NCBI GenBank assembly: GCA_922989275.2
Contig: OV277858.1
Coordinates: 2,294,001-2,358,000 of the forward strand
DNA from: Gari tellinella
Taxonomy: Eukaryota; Mollusca; Bivalvia; Cardiida; Psammobiidae
Direction of reading: 5' to 3'
Length of the DNA: 64,000 nucleotides
Below, piece by piece: positions 23,419 to 34,920 of the stretch; position 1 is the first letter of the stretch, and each line of letters opens with the position of its first letter. The notes under the pieces were generated by a model. The model saw nothing but the letters and a program-made list of their open reading frames with translations. It was not told the origin of the DNA and made no database searches. The translations under genes and the position numbers were made by a program.

Positions 23419-23604
23419 TTACAAACGCACGTCAAAAAATGGTGCCCTATGATCACGGAGGACGCTTCGCCTTCTCAGACGGACGAGGAGCCTGAAACCA
23501 ACGATGATACGGAAAGCGTAGACTCCGACAAACTACAAGTGGAAGGAGTCGACGACTCTACCGGTGACCCGTAGGTGACCAAATAGAGGAGACATTTTCG
23601 ACGC

Positions 23605-23814
23605 ATGGCCGAAGGCAAAGTACACTCTAATGATCGTGGAGACTACATCGTCGAACCTATACAAAAGGGTCAAGGCCGAAGGACCATTTCCTGGGTGACA
23701 CCCCTCGCTCGAGATATCGAACTGGCTAAATCTCAACTGAAGCGTCTACAAGAAAAACGGAAACCGAAGAGGGGACTTGGCGTGAAGAGATCTGCCGAGA
23801 GAATCGATTGGTAA
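23605..23814 (+). CDS. Small basic protein of unknown function (69 codons)
   Basis: An intact ATG-to-TAA frame lies 30 bp beyond the ATPase pseudogene stop. It starts MAEGKVHSNDRGDYIVEP, has a middle ISWVTPLARDIELAKSQLKR and a Lys/Arg-rich end (RKPKRGLGVKRSAERIDW). The second half could form an amphipathic, basic helix. I do not recognise the family. Position, strand and CpG-rich base use match the ATPase gene, so it may be another gene of the same virus-like element or the C-terminal part of a larger broken one. Chance openness over 210 bp cannot be excluded. Confidence 0.35.
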   Translation: MAEGKVHSNDRGDYIVEPIQKGQGRRTISWVTPLARDIELAKSQLKRLQEKRKPKRGLGVKRSAERIDW

Positions 23815-24740
23815 TTAAGTGCGAATTATTACGTATAGATGAATCTAAACTAATCTCATTTCGCTTTCGGTAGCGATACGATGTAAGGGTTTAGGACGAG
23901 GGAGAAGTGTTTAAATGGTAAACACGCGTCTGGTTTTGTTATTTTTTTGGAGAATACGTCTTTTTAAAGTCATCGTTTTTTCCTCCAACTGAATGGGAAA
24001 AGATTATATAAGGACGTATATTTCGTCTTCGACGCTGTATTCCACATATACGGATATCTATTCAGTGGCGATTTAAAACGCTCTTTCGTTTTCTCCGTAT
24101 GTTAAGGGGTTGATTGTGTATGCAGGGCTCATAGACTTCGAATTACCCTTACAGTAACAGGAAAATGCAGTCCGCTCAGAACTCGTTATGATGCGCGTTT
24201 ACTATGGTTTACGTTCGATTATCTCTGATAGGTTCTATATTTCAAACGCGGGTTGCGTTCGACGAAGGAAAGAAGTAAAACACCAGAAGAATTACGGTCT
24301 AGTTCTACCCTACAGTAGTCCTCTTAAGTTAATCTGTGAAACGTTAAGGAAGAAAGCGGTACACTTACCTTTTTTTTTTCTTAAAACTGACGTCGGCTAA
24401 AGAGATTTTATTCCAAAATTCCGTGTTCACGAATAGATATCGCGCGGATTCGCTGAAAAAGGTCTCGAGGCGTTCGTTTATATAGCCGTCGACGGTTTTT
24501 GGCGGGAAAAATAGCGTCCGTTTCCGTATAGGGCGAGATCGTTTCCGACGTCGACGTGGCGATCGAAAGTCCCGTTAGCATCGTTCCCTTTGAAGGTTAG
24601 AACGCTTCCGGTAGGCAACGTTCCCACGGTCCGTTACTAAAAATATACGATGACTCGGCGAGACGATGACGTGTCGGGTGATGACGTCATAGGGGGCGGG
24701 GCTTACGACCTGTCAATCAAAGGCGCCAAAGTGGCCCGAC
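23815..24740. other. CpG-rich unassigned stretch downstream of the virus-like genes
   Basis: Base composition shifts here, with many CG dinucleotides (especially 24,420-24,720), unlike the AT-rich surroundings. No frame with recognisable domains was found. The stretch may be the remains of further genes or control sequence of the virus-like element. It ends at the start of the minisatellite. Confidence 0.4.
24005..24011 (+). promoter_or_regulatory. TATA-box-like sequence
   Basis: TATATAA is followed about 20-30 bp later by a pyrimidine-rich TTCGTCTTCGACGCTG stretch that could hold an initiator. It lies 190 bp downstream of the small basic ORF. No convincing gene follows within 300 bp, so this is only a candidate. 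Confidence 0.2.
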
Positions 24741-24744
24741 TGTA

Positions 24745-26290
24745 GTCATGCAATGCCTCCAGTTTACAGTGTGTATTAGACACGGCTATCAGTTAACAGT
24801 GTTTATCAACCATGGCTATCCGTCGACAGTGTGCATCATGCACGGCCTGCAGTTTGTAGTGTTTATTTTAGACACGGTCATTAGGCGCGGATATAATTTT
24901 ACAGTGTGTATCATGCACGCCCATCAGTTGACAGTTTGTATCGGGCAATGCCATCAGATAACAGTGTATATCGGGCACGGCCATCAGTTAACAGTGTATA
25001 TCAGGTACGACCATCAGTTTTAGTATGTATAATGATAGGCCTCCAGTTGAATGCATGTATCAGGCACGGTAATCAGTTGACAGTGTGTTTCATGAAAGGC
25101 TTCCAGTTGAATTTTGTAACAGGCACGGCCTCCAGTTGAAACAGTTTATCTTCCATTGCGATCAGATGACTGTGTGTATCATGCAGGGCCTCACGTTGAC
25201 TGTGCGTATCAGTCTCGATCAGTTGACAGTGTGTATCAGGCAATGCACTAGTTGACAGTTGTATAAAACACGGTCATCAATTTGTAGTGTGTATCATGGA
25301 GTACCTACAATTGACGGACCATCGATTGAGAGTTTGTATCATGCACGACCTCAAGTAGATTGCATGACTTATGCACGGTATCTAGTTTACAGTGTGTATA
25401 ATGCACAACATTCAGTACATCAGACACAGCGATCAGTTGAGTGTGTATCGGGCACGACAATCACTTGACGGTGTGCATCGGGCACGGCATTCACTTGACG
25501 TTGTGTATCGGGCACGGCCTCCTGTTGACATTGTGCATCCGGCACGGCGATCTATTGAGTGTGTATCGGTCACGGAAATCAGTTGGCAGTGTGTATTGGG
25601 ACGGCCGCCTTTTGAATGTGTGAAGCAGGCACGGCCATTAGTTAACAGTTTATATCATGCAATGTCTTCAGTTGACAGTATGTATTAGACACGGCCATAA
25701 AATGACATGTGTCATGCATGGCTATCCGTTGACAATGTGAATCATGCACGGCCTCCAGTTGACAGTGTGCATCCGTCACGGCGATCAGTTGAATGTGTAT
25801 CCTGCACGGCAATCAGTTGACGTTGTGAACGGACACGGCCTCTTGTTGACATTGTCTATTAGACCCGGCACCAGTTAAATGTGTGAATAATGCATGGCCA
25901 TCAGTTGACAATGTGTATCGGGCACGGCCATCAGTTCACACAGTGTTTATCATGCATACCTATTAGTTGAATGTGTGTATTGTGTACGGCCATCGGTTGA
26001 AACTGTGTATCGGACACGGCCATCAGTTGACAGTGTGTATTAGGCACGGCCACCAGTTGACAGTGTGTACCATGTACGGCCTTCCGTTAACATCGTGTAA
26101 CTGGTATTGGTCCTAGTTTTCATTGTGTATATGTAATAATCAAACGTTGTTAGTGTATCTTAAGCACGGCAATCAGTTGGCAATGTGTATATGTAATGGC
26201 TAGCAGTTGACACACTGTATCGTGTATCTAACCCTTACCCTGCCTCCAGTTGACTGTGTGTATATAAAATTGTCATCAGTCCACTTTTAT
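24745..26290. repeat. 30-bp minisatellite, about 50 degenerate units
   Basis: Consecutive units of exactly 30 bp are visible, for example from 26,043 with CACGGCCACCAGTTGACAGT followed by GTGTACCATG. The consensus core is CACGGCCATCAGTTGACAGT. The array spans about 1.5 kb with point changes and a few indels. Because 30 is divisible by three, 10-residue repeats appear in several frames (…HGHQLTVYI…). These are by-products and not genes. Confidence 0.9.
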
Positions 26291-26711
26291 GGTCCACAGC
26301 CCACAAACTAGTAATAAATTTAACCCTTCGGGTCGGTATGAATAACTACGTGGCCAGAAGAGTTCTTTACATCTTTATTTATATATACAGAGGAAATTCA
26401 CGTCAGTTCCACTGGATGGCAAAGCCAGCGAGAACAACACTCTCGCACGTAATCGTAACCGTTCAAAATATCTGGTATCATGAACACACGTTCAATGCCA
26501 ATCTCTCTCTCTGGTGCAGGTGCAGGTGATTTCTATATCTTCGATTTGATCCTAATCGAAATAAATTAATTAAAGTAAATGTAATATATGATCCTTTCTG
26601 GTCTATGACAACTTTTGGAATGAACAAATTAGAATGACAACCGGAACTATATACCTAAAACCTGAGCCGAATATCATAACCCGAAAAGACCGCAAATTGC
26701 ACCGAGTCACA
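26291..26711 (-). repeat. Candidate LTR fragment next to a polypurine tract
   Basis: Read on the minus strand, a purine run (GAGGAAGAGGGGGATAA, 26,712-26,728) is directly followed by TGTGACTCGGTGCAATTTGC. This is the arrangement of a polypurine tract and a TG-starting LTR. Further on, TATATATAAATAAAG supplies TATA-like and AATAAA-like signals. No second copy occurs in the window and the far end merges with the minisatellite, so it could be the 3' LTR of the gypsy element at 27,681-33,399 or an unrelated solo remnant. Confidence 0.35.
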
Positions 26712-26728
26712 TTATCCCCCTCTTCCTC

Positions 26729-27680
26729 AAAGTCGTCTCGACTTCAACTATAGCACCAACTATGCACAAATACTAAACTGGCTAAAATTACTTATAAGCA
26801 ACTACCACTGAACCTATCTTACAACTACCCAATGAACAACTTATTGCTCACAGATCCAACACAAACTATTATATTTATAAATTCATGTTATTAAACTTCA
26901 ATTTCCTAGTACAGTTTCAATACAATTCAATGCCTATACTGAACACTAAATTTGTATAAACTAACAATTAAGCATACATAATAATATGATTATATCTTCT
27001 CTGGATACAACCTACAAAAACTCAAGAAATGACATTATCTCTATAAACCTTTTCTGCTAGCCAGCATTCTGCAAAAGAATACAAAACAAAATAAGATTTC
27101 ATAGCAACTCCACTGTTATATCCTCCATCTCTGTTAAAGATAAACAGTGTTAGTACAAAAAATGTTAAAATAAACAATATTAAAAACACTTATAATGCAA
27201 TGTAAAGCTATTCAATTTGTTTCTCTCCTCCCCTGCTTCTGGAAAATTGTTTCCACACAATTTTATACAATAAATACAAAATAAATACAAAGCTTTCTAT
27301 ATATTTATTCAAATTTATTGTACAATACAACAAACATTACACAATAGCTTTCTAAATAAATGCAAATAATACATTCAACCTTTGTATGAATGTCCATAAC
27401 ATACTGAAATAAATGAATTGCATTTCAAACTTATCTCTGATCAATTAAACTAACTAATCACAAAGTGTAATTATTAATATTGTCAATAAACATTTCTTTA
27501 AAATGTAATTTATATAAATTACACTTCCAAAAAATGTTTTATTCACAATTCAATCAACTGATACTGACCTCAAGTTATAAGTTATACTTCATTAAACCTT
27601 CCATGGTTATAATTTCAACTATAACAAAATGTCTATATTAAAAACATATAAATCAAAACTGAAAAACACAGTAAATGACA
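26729..27680. other. AT-rich spacer downstream of the gypsy element
   Basis: No frames or repeats recognised. It may be the 3' untranslated part of the minus-strand gypsy element. A purine-rich string on the minus strand at about 27,222-27,240 is a second possible polypurine tract. Confidence 0.4.
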
Positions 27681-30600
27681 TTACTTAAGCACCGTGTCCA
27701 ACAACTTCACAGTAAGTGCAGCTTGTTTCCCCAATAAACCCGTTAGCTGCTCACTCTGTTTATCAGAATTGGACTGTCCCACACTGCTCACTGTCTGTTG
27801 CTTATGAACAACATAAGCTTCATCTGTATATCTATCAGGTGCTTTCTTGTCCCTTGTGGACTTTCTTGGCTGTGGTATTGGTGGCGGTGGCAGTGGAATG
27901 GGTGGCGGTGGTACAGATGGCGGATCTTTCTTTGGCAACTCATCGCCTCCCTTTTCATGCGATGGAACTGGACTAGTTTCCTCAGTACTCTCACTCTCTA
28001 TACTTACCTCTTCTTCCTCTGGCACTGTTTCTGTAGGTTCTGTACTTACTTGTTCTGTAACAGTCTCTTCTACACGTGTCTCCTCTACACCTTCCACTGT
28101 TACTAGACTTACCTCTGACACATCTGTAGGATGTGTATCTGGTACTTCCTCTTTATCCTCTACGGCTTCAACTATTTCTACTTCTTTGCTACTAAACTTA
28201 ATGTGTTTCTTGCTCTTTTCTTTGCTATCATGACCGGCCGGTCCTTCTGGTTTACCTGAATATGTAATGACATATTCATCTACATCACTATCAGTGTCAT
28301 CACTGTCCTCTCCTATATTTCCACTATTACCTTTGATCTTGTTCTCAGTTTTCCTCAAAATTGGTTTATCTACCGGAACTTTTGTTCTTGGTAACCTTGG
28401 CTTTGGTACTGGTTTCTGTTTCTCTTTCCCTACAGTGCTTTTGGTGTTTTCTTCAGTGTCACTGACAGAATCTACCACTTCTATTGGAAGTAAATGGTTT
28501 CTGTGCAGTAACCTTTCTGTTCCATCTGCCCTTTTCACAATGTACACAGGTATATCATTGTGTGGTTGACCGATTACTCTGTAATTTTCCTGTTCGAATT
28601 TGTCCGCGATTTTGTGCTTTCCCTCGTAAGCTAAAATTTTCACTAAAACTGTGTCACCTATTGAAATTTGTGAAGCTTTGGCCTTTTTATCAAAATGAAG
28701 TTTCTGCTTGTCTCTAGCTTTCTTGAGAGTCTTGTTGCCAATTCATGAGAAAATTCCAGTCTCTCCTTCAAATCTTTGACATAGTCAGATGTCATACAGT
28801 CTCTGTTACTGCCTAAATGAAAAATGGTGTCAATTGGCAATTTGGGCTTCCTTCCAAACATCAATTCATATGGTGTAAACCCAGTTGACTCGTGTTTGGT
28901 TGCATTGTATGCGTAAACAAGTGTTGGCAAATATTTTTTCCAATTTCTCTTCTTATCTTGTTCTAAGGTCCCTAACATATTTAGCAAGGTTCTGTTATAA
29001 CGTTCCGTTTGTCCGTTACACATGGGATGGTATATTGATGTCCTAGTTTTCTGAATATCCATGAGTTTACAAAGTTCCTTCATTAGTTTTGATTCGAAAT
29101 TTCTGCCTTGGTCTGAATGGAGAATAGAGGGTATGCCATATTGTAGAAAAAAATGATTCAAAAGAGCTTCTGCTGTTGTTTTGGCTGTTTGGTTTCTAGT
29201 TGCGACTGCTACAGAATATTTTGTGTAATGGTCTGTGATGACAAGGATGTTTTCAATGTTGCCTTGACATGGGTCAACTGTTAAGTAATCCATACATACT
29301 CTTTCAAGTGGGTAGGTAGACTTGATACTAATCATTGGTGCCTTGGATGTAGAAGACTTTCTGCGTAGACACCTATCGCATTGTTGCACCCATTTGTCTA
29401 TTTCACTTATATATCCTGGCCCATAAAAGCGATCCCGCACTAAACTACTAGTTCTTTCTTTTCCGGGATGTCCTACATCGTTGTGAAGTCCTTGTAGAAC
29501 TTGACGCTTGTAAATATCAGGTAACACCAACTGATTAACTTCCTGATCATTGTCCTGAACCTTTCTGTAAAGTATTGCCCTTATCATGTATAAGCTTTTT
29601 TAGTTTCTATTCATCGTTTGATGTTTTGGATTGCTTGAGATGATCTGTTTCTTTGGAAGTGTGTTGTCTAATATTGCCCTATACCAAATTCCTATTACTG
29701 AATCTTCCCTTTGCTGTCTCCTAATCTCCCTAACTTCAATTTGTGCCATTGTTTGTCCTGGACTCTCTGTTGCTTCAACTACATTAATATTATGATGTGG
29801 AAGTACTTCTATAAAAGGTGTAACATAAATTGTGTTGCAGATTGCCTTGATTGTTTTGTTGTCTATTGATTTCTTTGGTTCTTCATTTGCTGACTTAGGA
29901 TATCTGGACAGTGTATCGGCATCTATGTTTTTGGTTCCTGGCCTGTAGGTGATATCAAAATTATAATCACTAAGTGCTGCTACCCAACGTTGTCCTGTCG
30001 CTTCGAGTTTCGCAGAAGTCAGAATATGAGTTAGAGGATTGTTGTCAGTATAAACACTGAACTTGTTGCCTAACAAATAATCCGATAACTTCTCAGTTAC
30101 TGCCCACTTGAGAGCTAAAAACTCTAACTTGAAGGCGCTATAATTACGCTCTGATTTGCTAAGGCTCCTACTGGCATAGGCTACTACTTTCTTTTTCTCA
30201 TCTTGTTTCTGGTATAATACAGCTCCAAGTCCCTGTGCACTTGCATCTGTGTGCAACTCAAAAGGCAAGTAAAAATTTGGATAAGCCAAAATTGGAGGGC
30301 TTGTTAGTATTTCTTTCAGTTGTTCGAACGTCTTTTGGTGAACATCTTCCCACTTCCATTCTTTCATATCCTGGTTTGGCCTACTTTTCTTCTTTGCTGA
30401 TGTTGGTGGTAACAGGTCTGACAAAGGTCTTGTTAATTTTGAAAAGTTTTGGACAAATTTTCTATAGTATCCACAAAATGCTACAAATGATCTGAGCTCA
30501 TCTGAATTTCTTGGTTTGGGGTAGGTTTTTATCTTTATAACTTTATCTGGGTCTGTCTCTATCCCATGTTCTCCCACAACATGTCCAAGGAATTTTACTT

Positions 30601-32245
30601 TCCGTTGCATAAAAAAACATTTCTCTGAAGATAGTTTGATGCCACATTCTCTTAACCTGGTCAAAATGAGATGTAATATTTCAAGATGTTGGTCAAAGCT
30701 GTCACTAAAAATAATGACATCATCCAAATATATAACGCATATTTTCATGTTGTAGTCTCCTAGACACTCTTCCATTAGACGTTGGTACGTTGCCGGGCTA
30801 TTTGATAATCCGAACGGCATCTTGTTGTATTCGAAAAATCCAAGCGGTCCTACCGTGAAAGCCGTTCTCTCCTTGTGTTCTTCTTCCATCTCTACTTGGT
30901 GGTAACCACTCTTCATATCGATGGTGGAAAAATAGTTTGCACCATGCAAACAATCGAAAACATCTTCTACTCTGGGCAAAGCATAGGCGTCCTTGATCGT
31001 CCTATTATTCAGCATGCGGTAGTCGACACACATCCTGAGCTTTCCATTCTTCTTGCGCACTAAAACTATGTTGGATGCCCAAGGGGACTTTGATTTCCTG
31101 ATTATTCCACAGGCCAAAAGTTGCTCTAAATGTTTCCTAACTTCCTCAATCATTCCTGGTGGTATTCTGCGGTGTCGTTGTTTAAATGGTGTAGCATTGT
31201 GTAATTCTATCCTATGTTTGAACAAGTTGCATTTTCCTATGTCAGTTTCCCCTTTCGAAAAGACATCCTCATGGCTAAGAAGTAAATCCCTAAGTTGTCT
31301 TTCTTGATCTGTAGCTAATTCTCCAATGTGTATGTTGTCAAAAATGTTGTACTTGTGATCTGAGTTGATGTCCTTATAAACTGAATCATCCACTGTAACT
31401 GGCTGAAGTTCTGCAATGATTGCCTTTGGAGCTATGTTCACAGTCTCTGTTGTTAAATTTGAAATGTTCACTAAAATGTCTGTTTTGTTTGTATTGTAAT
31501 AGTGTACAACTGCAGGTGTGATGTCAATGACATGTGGTAATGCAGATTTTGATGTGTCTGTGATGATTGCACATGTAGGTTGATGATCTATTTCCTTATC
31601 TGTAGTGCACCTAATGTTGATAGACTGATTTGGTCCTATCTGAATCCTATGGCTTTCTGCATTCCGAACTGTGGCTATCTTGTTTTTGTTCCTTCTAAGC
31701 TCTCTTTCTCTTAGTGTCATGCATCTAAATACAGTAAACCAAGGTCTAAATAAATTAGCTCTCTGTAGAAATTGAACACCATGTTGTTCCTTACAATCTG
31801 TCATTAATTCAGTTAAGATGTTGGTACCCAAAAGAAATGGTGTTGATTTGTTGTAGTCTGTTTCAGGAACAATCAAAAAGAGGCACTTTTGTTGATTTGA
31901 ATTAGAAATTCCAATGGCTTTAAGATCTGCTTCTATATATCCTCTGTATGGCAATGTGCTTCCATCTGCACACTCTATGTTCAATATGGTATCCAATGGC
32001 TTAAGTTCCTTTGTGCTAAAATGTTCCTTATAAAACTGTTCTGAGCAGGTTGATACACAAGAGCCTGTATCACATAATGCTGTCGTTGGAATACCATCTA
32101 TCTCCACCCTCACTGTACTAGTTTCTCCTACAAGTTTTGGGTCTTCTCTCTTGTCCTTGCTCACATTTTGACCCGTAATCTGAGCACTTAACAGTTTAAA
32201 TGGCAGTCTCGTGCAAAATGACCTGTTTGATGGCAGGCATAGCAT
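27681..32245 (-). pseudogene. Gypsy pol: protease, RT, RNase H, integrase, with an acidic/proline-rich tail
   Basis: In order: protease ALCDTGSCVS; RT with DYRMLNNRT, FSTIDMKSGYHQVEM and VIYLDDVIIFSD (catalytic YLDD); RNase H with LHTDASAQGLGAVL and VYTDNNPLTHIL; a TAA at 29,600-29,602; then integrase with an HHCC zinc module (HNDVGH ... CDRC) and DDE residues in VCMDYL, LHSDQGRNFES and NGQTERYNR. Near 28,735 a frameshift leads into 28,643-27,681, where HKIADKFEQENYRVIG and LHRNHLLPI resemble the GPY/F-type integrase C-terminus. A long Glu/Ser/Thr-rich tail with a PPPPIPLPPPPIPQPRKS run follows. Pol overlaps gag by 58 bp in the -1 frame. Confidence 0.85.
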
Positions 32246-33399
32246 TCTGGCTGAAATGTCCTTCCTGCAGTTGGTCTCTGCACTCTATAAGAGTTATCTC
32301 CCCTTCCTTGACCTCTAGATGGACCTTGACCTCTAGGCCTATCACTCACTGGACCTCTAAAGTGTTTCTGTCCTCTCCATCCTACTGGTCTATATGGCTG
32401 TTGAGGTTGAAAATATTCTCCATATTGTTGAGGTTGTGTAAAGTTCCTGTTTGGTTGGAAGTTCCTGTTTGGTTGTTGCTGCTGTTGTGTTTGTTGTTGC
32501 ATATTAGGTGCCTGCTGAAATATGGGTTGATCCTGATGAAACTACTGATTTGGAATCTGTGTCTGTTGCTGACAATAATTATTCTGTGATTGGTTGCTCT
32601 CTAGCTGCTCCATTCTGGCATTGAGTTTCTCCAACATTGAAGTCATATTGCTAAGTTGTTGTTCTGTCTTTGACTTCTCTTTCTTATTGATGGATTGGCA
32701 TTTGGTTTTGACCTCCTCAGTATCTAAATCTCTGCTTTTGTCCTCATTTAGTTCATTCTCGATTTGCCTAACTTCTTTCTTGAGATTTCTGTAGTCAGGT
32801 ACAGTTTCGAACTTAAAAGCAGAAAGGTGCTTTAGCTGTGCTGTTAGACCTCTATAAAATACACGCTTTAACATGCCATCAACTTCCGTCAAAGCCTTCA
32901 TCTCCAATGCTTGAGCATGAATATCCTCCAATCTGATGCAGTAATTCAGTACTGATTCATTCAAATTCTGCTTACAGGCGTAGACTTTCTTAAGTATTGA
33001 CTCCGGTGTCTCCACCATACCATAAGTGCTGTTAAAGCTATCCAGGATTTCATCAATAGATGGTTTTACTCCTATATATCTCAGTTGATCCGCAGCATGA
33101 CCTCTTAAGGATCTTCTAATGGATTGTTGCAAGACCTCATCTGTGTATGTCTTCTCTACTTGAAGGCACTTCACCTCATAGGCCCATGTCTGATATGATA
33201 CCTCGCCTTTGCCTTCTTCCCCGAAAAATATGGAAATTCGTGGCGCATGAACCTGTGTCTTAAGTGTCTTAGGTTCTGATGGTACCTTTGTGTCACCATA
33301 GTCTACCATAAACTTCTTAAAGTCCTCTAAGTCCTTTACAGGAGGTACACCAACTGCCTTCAGATAAGACAATAACTTGTCATCTTCCTCATCAGACAT
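32188..33399 (-). pseudogene. Gypsy gag with CCHC zinc knuckle, one nonsense codon
   Basis: The ATG at 33,399 opens a 285-codon frame of capsid-like sequence. It contains YQTWAYEVKCL and VLNYCIRLEDIHAQALEM, a pattern typical of retrotransposon Gag, and then a coiled-coil-like region. A TAG at 32,542-32,544 interrupts it. The same frame continues to 32,188 through a Gln-rich stretch, an RG-rich stretch and one zinc knuckle, CYACHQTGHFARDC (C-x2-C-x4-H-x4-C), which binds nucleic acid. The stop follows shortly after the knuckle. Pol begins upstream of it in the -1 frame, so Gag-Pol was probably made by -1 frameshifting. Confidence 0.85.
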
Positions 33400-34429
33400 G
33401 ATTCAAAATGCTGTAAACACTTCACTATTAACACTGAACTAAATGTTGAACTATAACCAGACACTTCACTATTACACAAATTAAAATAATATTACTCCAC
33501 AAAGCACTGAAAAAGTCTCTATCTTATCACAATATTATGTGACAATAATATCATAAAGTCTCTGTCTCCTTCCTATATTATTCAAACAAACTTCTCACCA
33601 AAGTATTTACCAAGTCTCAATCACCTTTAAAATGTAGACACTATATATCACTAGAGTTCCACTGTTTAATAAGTCTCTATCATGTAACTATATTCCAAAC
33701 TTCTTGCCAGAGTATCAAACTCCTTTCATATGTATACACTCTGTATCACTAAAACCATTTCCAGTGAACTAAAATCACTAACTTTGTTCCAAGTTTCTTT
33801 AAAACAGCTGTCTTACTAAACAGTATAATAAATATCCACCTTAATCATCTTTTGACTAAGTCAACATTATCTCAGACTCAAAGTATATTTCACTATTGAG
33901 TATTTCACTATGTGTTTTTTCAAATTCAACTCTATCACCACTCCATGTATTATTTATACAAACTAAAACACTGATACCATAGATATCAGTATTTATAACA
34001 AAAGACAACAAAGACAATTCAGTTTAATCATTGTAATTTCAATTAATCAATAAACCCTATCAAAGATTTGAAATATTAAGTAAATGGGACGGGGGGGGTC
34101 TGCACTGCGGTAAAGTAAATTCAACTGATCTGGATCCAGGGCACTGTCTGATGACAACTAGTGCAATGTTGTTGACAAACTGATCTGGATACCAATTACT
34201 GTCTGCTGCAACTATACTGTCTGCTAACTGATCTGGATCCTCTCAAATCTATGTGTCCTTCGACAAAGTACGAAATAACTTGGACAGAGTCTGATTAAAT
34301 TAAAATAATTACAATTGAAATTAAAAGTCTATGTTAATTTCTCAGAAATACGTACCAAATCCTCAATTGCAAAATCGTCAAAATTCTTTCAGCATCAAAT
34401 GTCGCGTTCCAATGTTAATATCCAAATGA

Positions 34430-34920
34430 TCTGTGAGGTTTTCAACTTTTGATATCTAAAGTTGATATCTGTGATATCTATACTTTTGATATCTAAAGTT
34501 TACTCCAATGATGTGTCGTTACAATGTAAATATCCGAATGGTATGTGATAGCAGTTCAAGCGCATTCAACCTTTGATATCTAAAGTTGGTATCTATGATA
34601 TCTATACCTTTGATATCTAAAGTTGACTCCAATGATGTCTCAATATCCGCGATATCTCCTCCCGTCTCAATAAATGCCGGTTGTGTTCATTAAATTCAAC
34701 TAAGTAAATATTTGATATCTATGATATCTACCAATTGATATCCAAAGTCAATTGATATCTATCAAGATAATATCCAAAGTCAATAAATGACTAGCTCCAA
34801 TTATATGTGTGGTCCTGTCTATCTTTGGCTAATGTAAAGCTGTTTATAAATTATAATTGAATTATATCTAATTTATATCTTAATGCAGATATATCAATGA
34901 GTGATATCTAAAGCATTAAA
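34430..34920. repeat. GATATC-rich iterated region
   Basis: GATATC or near forms recur about 15 times, often as TTGATATCTAAAGTT and TGATATCTATAC. A stretch of about 120 bp near 34,385-34,505 is repeated with changes at about 34,507-34,630 (both contain TTTGATATCTAAAGTT twice). Beyond 34,700 the motif continues without clear units. Confidence 0.7.

Larger units (their letters stand above)
19928..23574 (+). pseudogene. C2H2 finger - Q-rich linker - FtsK/HerA-like packaging ATPase - zinc finger, split by a LINE
   Basis: The reading starts with YRCNFCQNSYVWSHGLKR, a C2H2-like finger whose first His is displaced from the usual spacing. A CAG-encoded Gln-rich linker follows, then the ATPase. The P-loop region (20,242-20,268) has a TGA at 20,245 and a Gly-to-Asp change, and a TAA lies at 20,281. 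From 20,287 the frame is open for 222 codons. It has a Walker B-like NLFALDDM (residues 59-66), SHHRN (84-88), a sensor-like NQN (95-97), and the ARQMYP and AYGYLLIDLKP blocks. I associate this combination with a large family of invertebrate proteins related to viral packaging ATPases. The C-terminal finger (CEDCG ... THVKKWC) is split: CEDCG lies before about 20,930 and THVKKWC resumes at 23,425-23,445. The frame then closes at 23,572-23,574. Viral or Polinton-like origin is inferred. Confidence 0.68.
27681..33399 (-). mobile_element. Ty3/gypsy-type LTR retrotransposon, internal region
   Basis: Gag, protease, reverse transcriptase, RNase H and integrase occur in that order on the minus strand. 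Integrase after RNase H is the Ty3/gypsy arrangement. Damage is light: one TAG in gag, one TAA in pol and one frameshift near the integrase C-terminus. A matching pair of LTRs was not found within 3 kb on either side, so the element is either missing LTRs or has LTRs too diverged to see by eye. Confidence 0.85.

Noticed and set aside
24745..26290. CRISPR-like array or repeat-protein gene
   Set aside because: Units are directly adjacent without spacers, and the genome context is animal. The repeat peptides arise because 30 bp is divisible by three; no frame stays open through the array.
26291..26711. Firm call of a 3' LTR for the gypsy element
   Set aside because: Only one copy is visible, the far boundary merges with the minisatellite, and 950 bp separate it from the pol stop. 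Kept as a low-confidence candidate.
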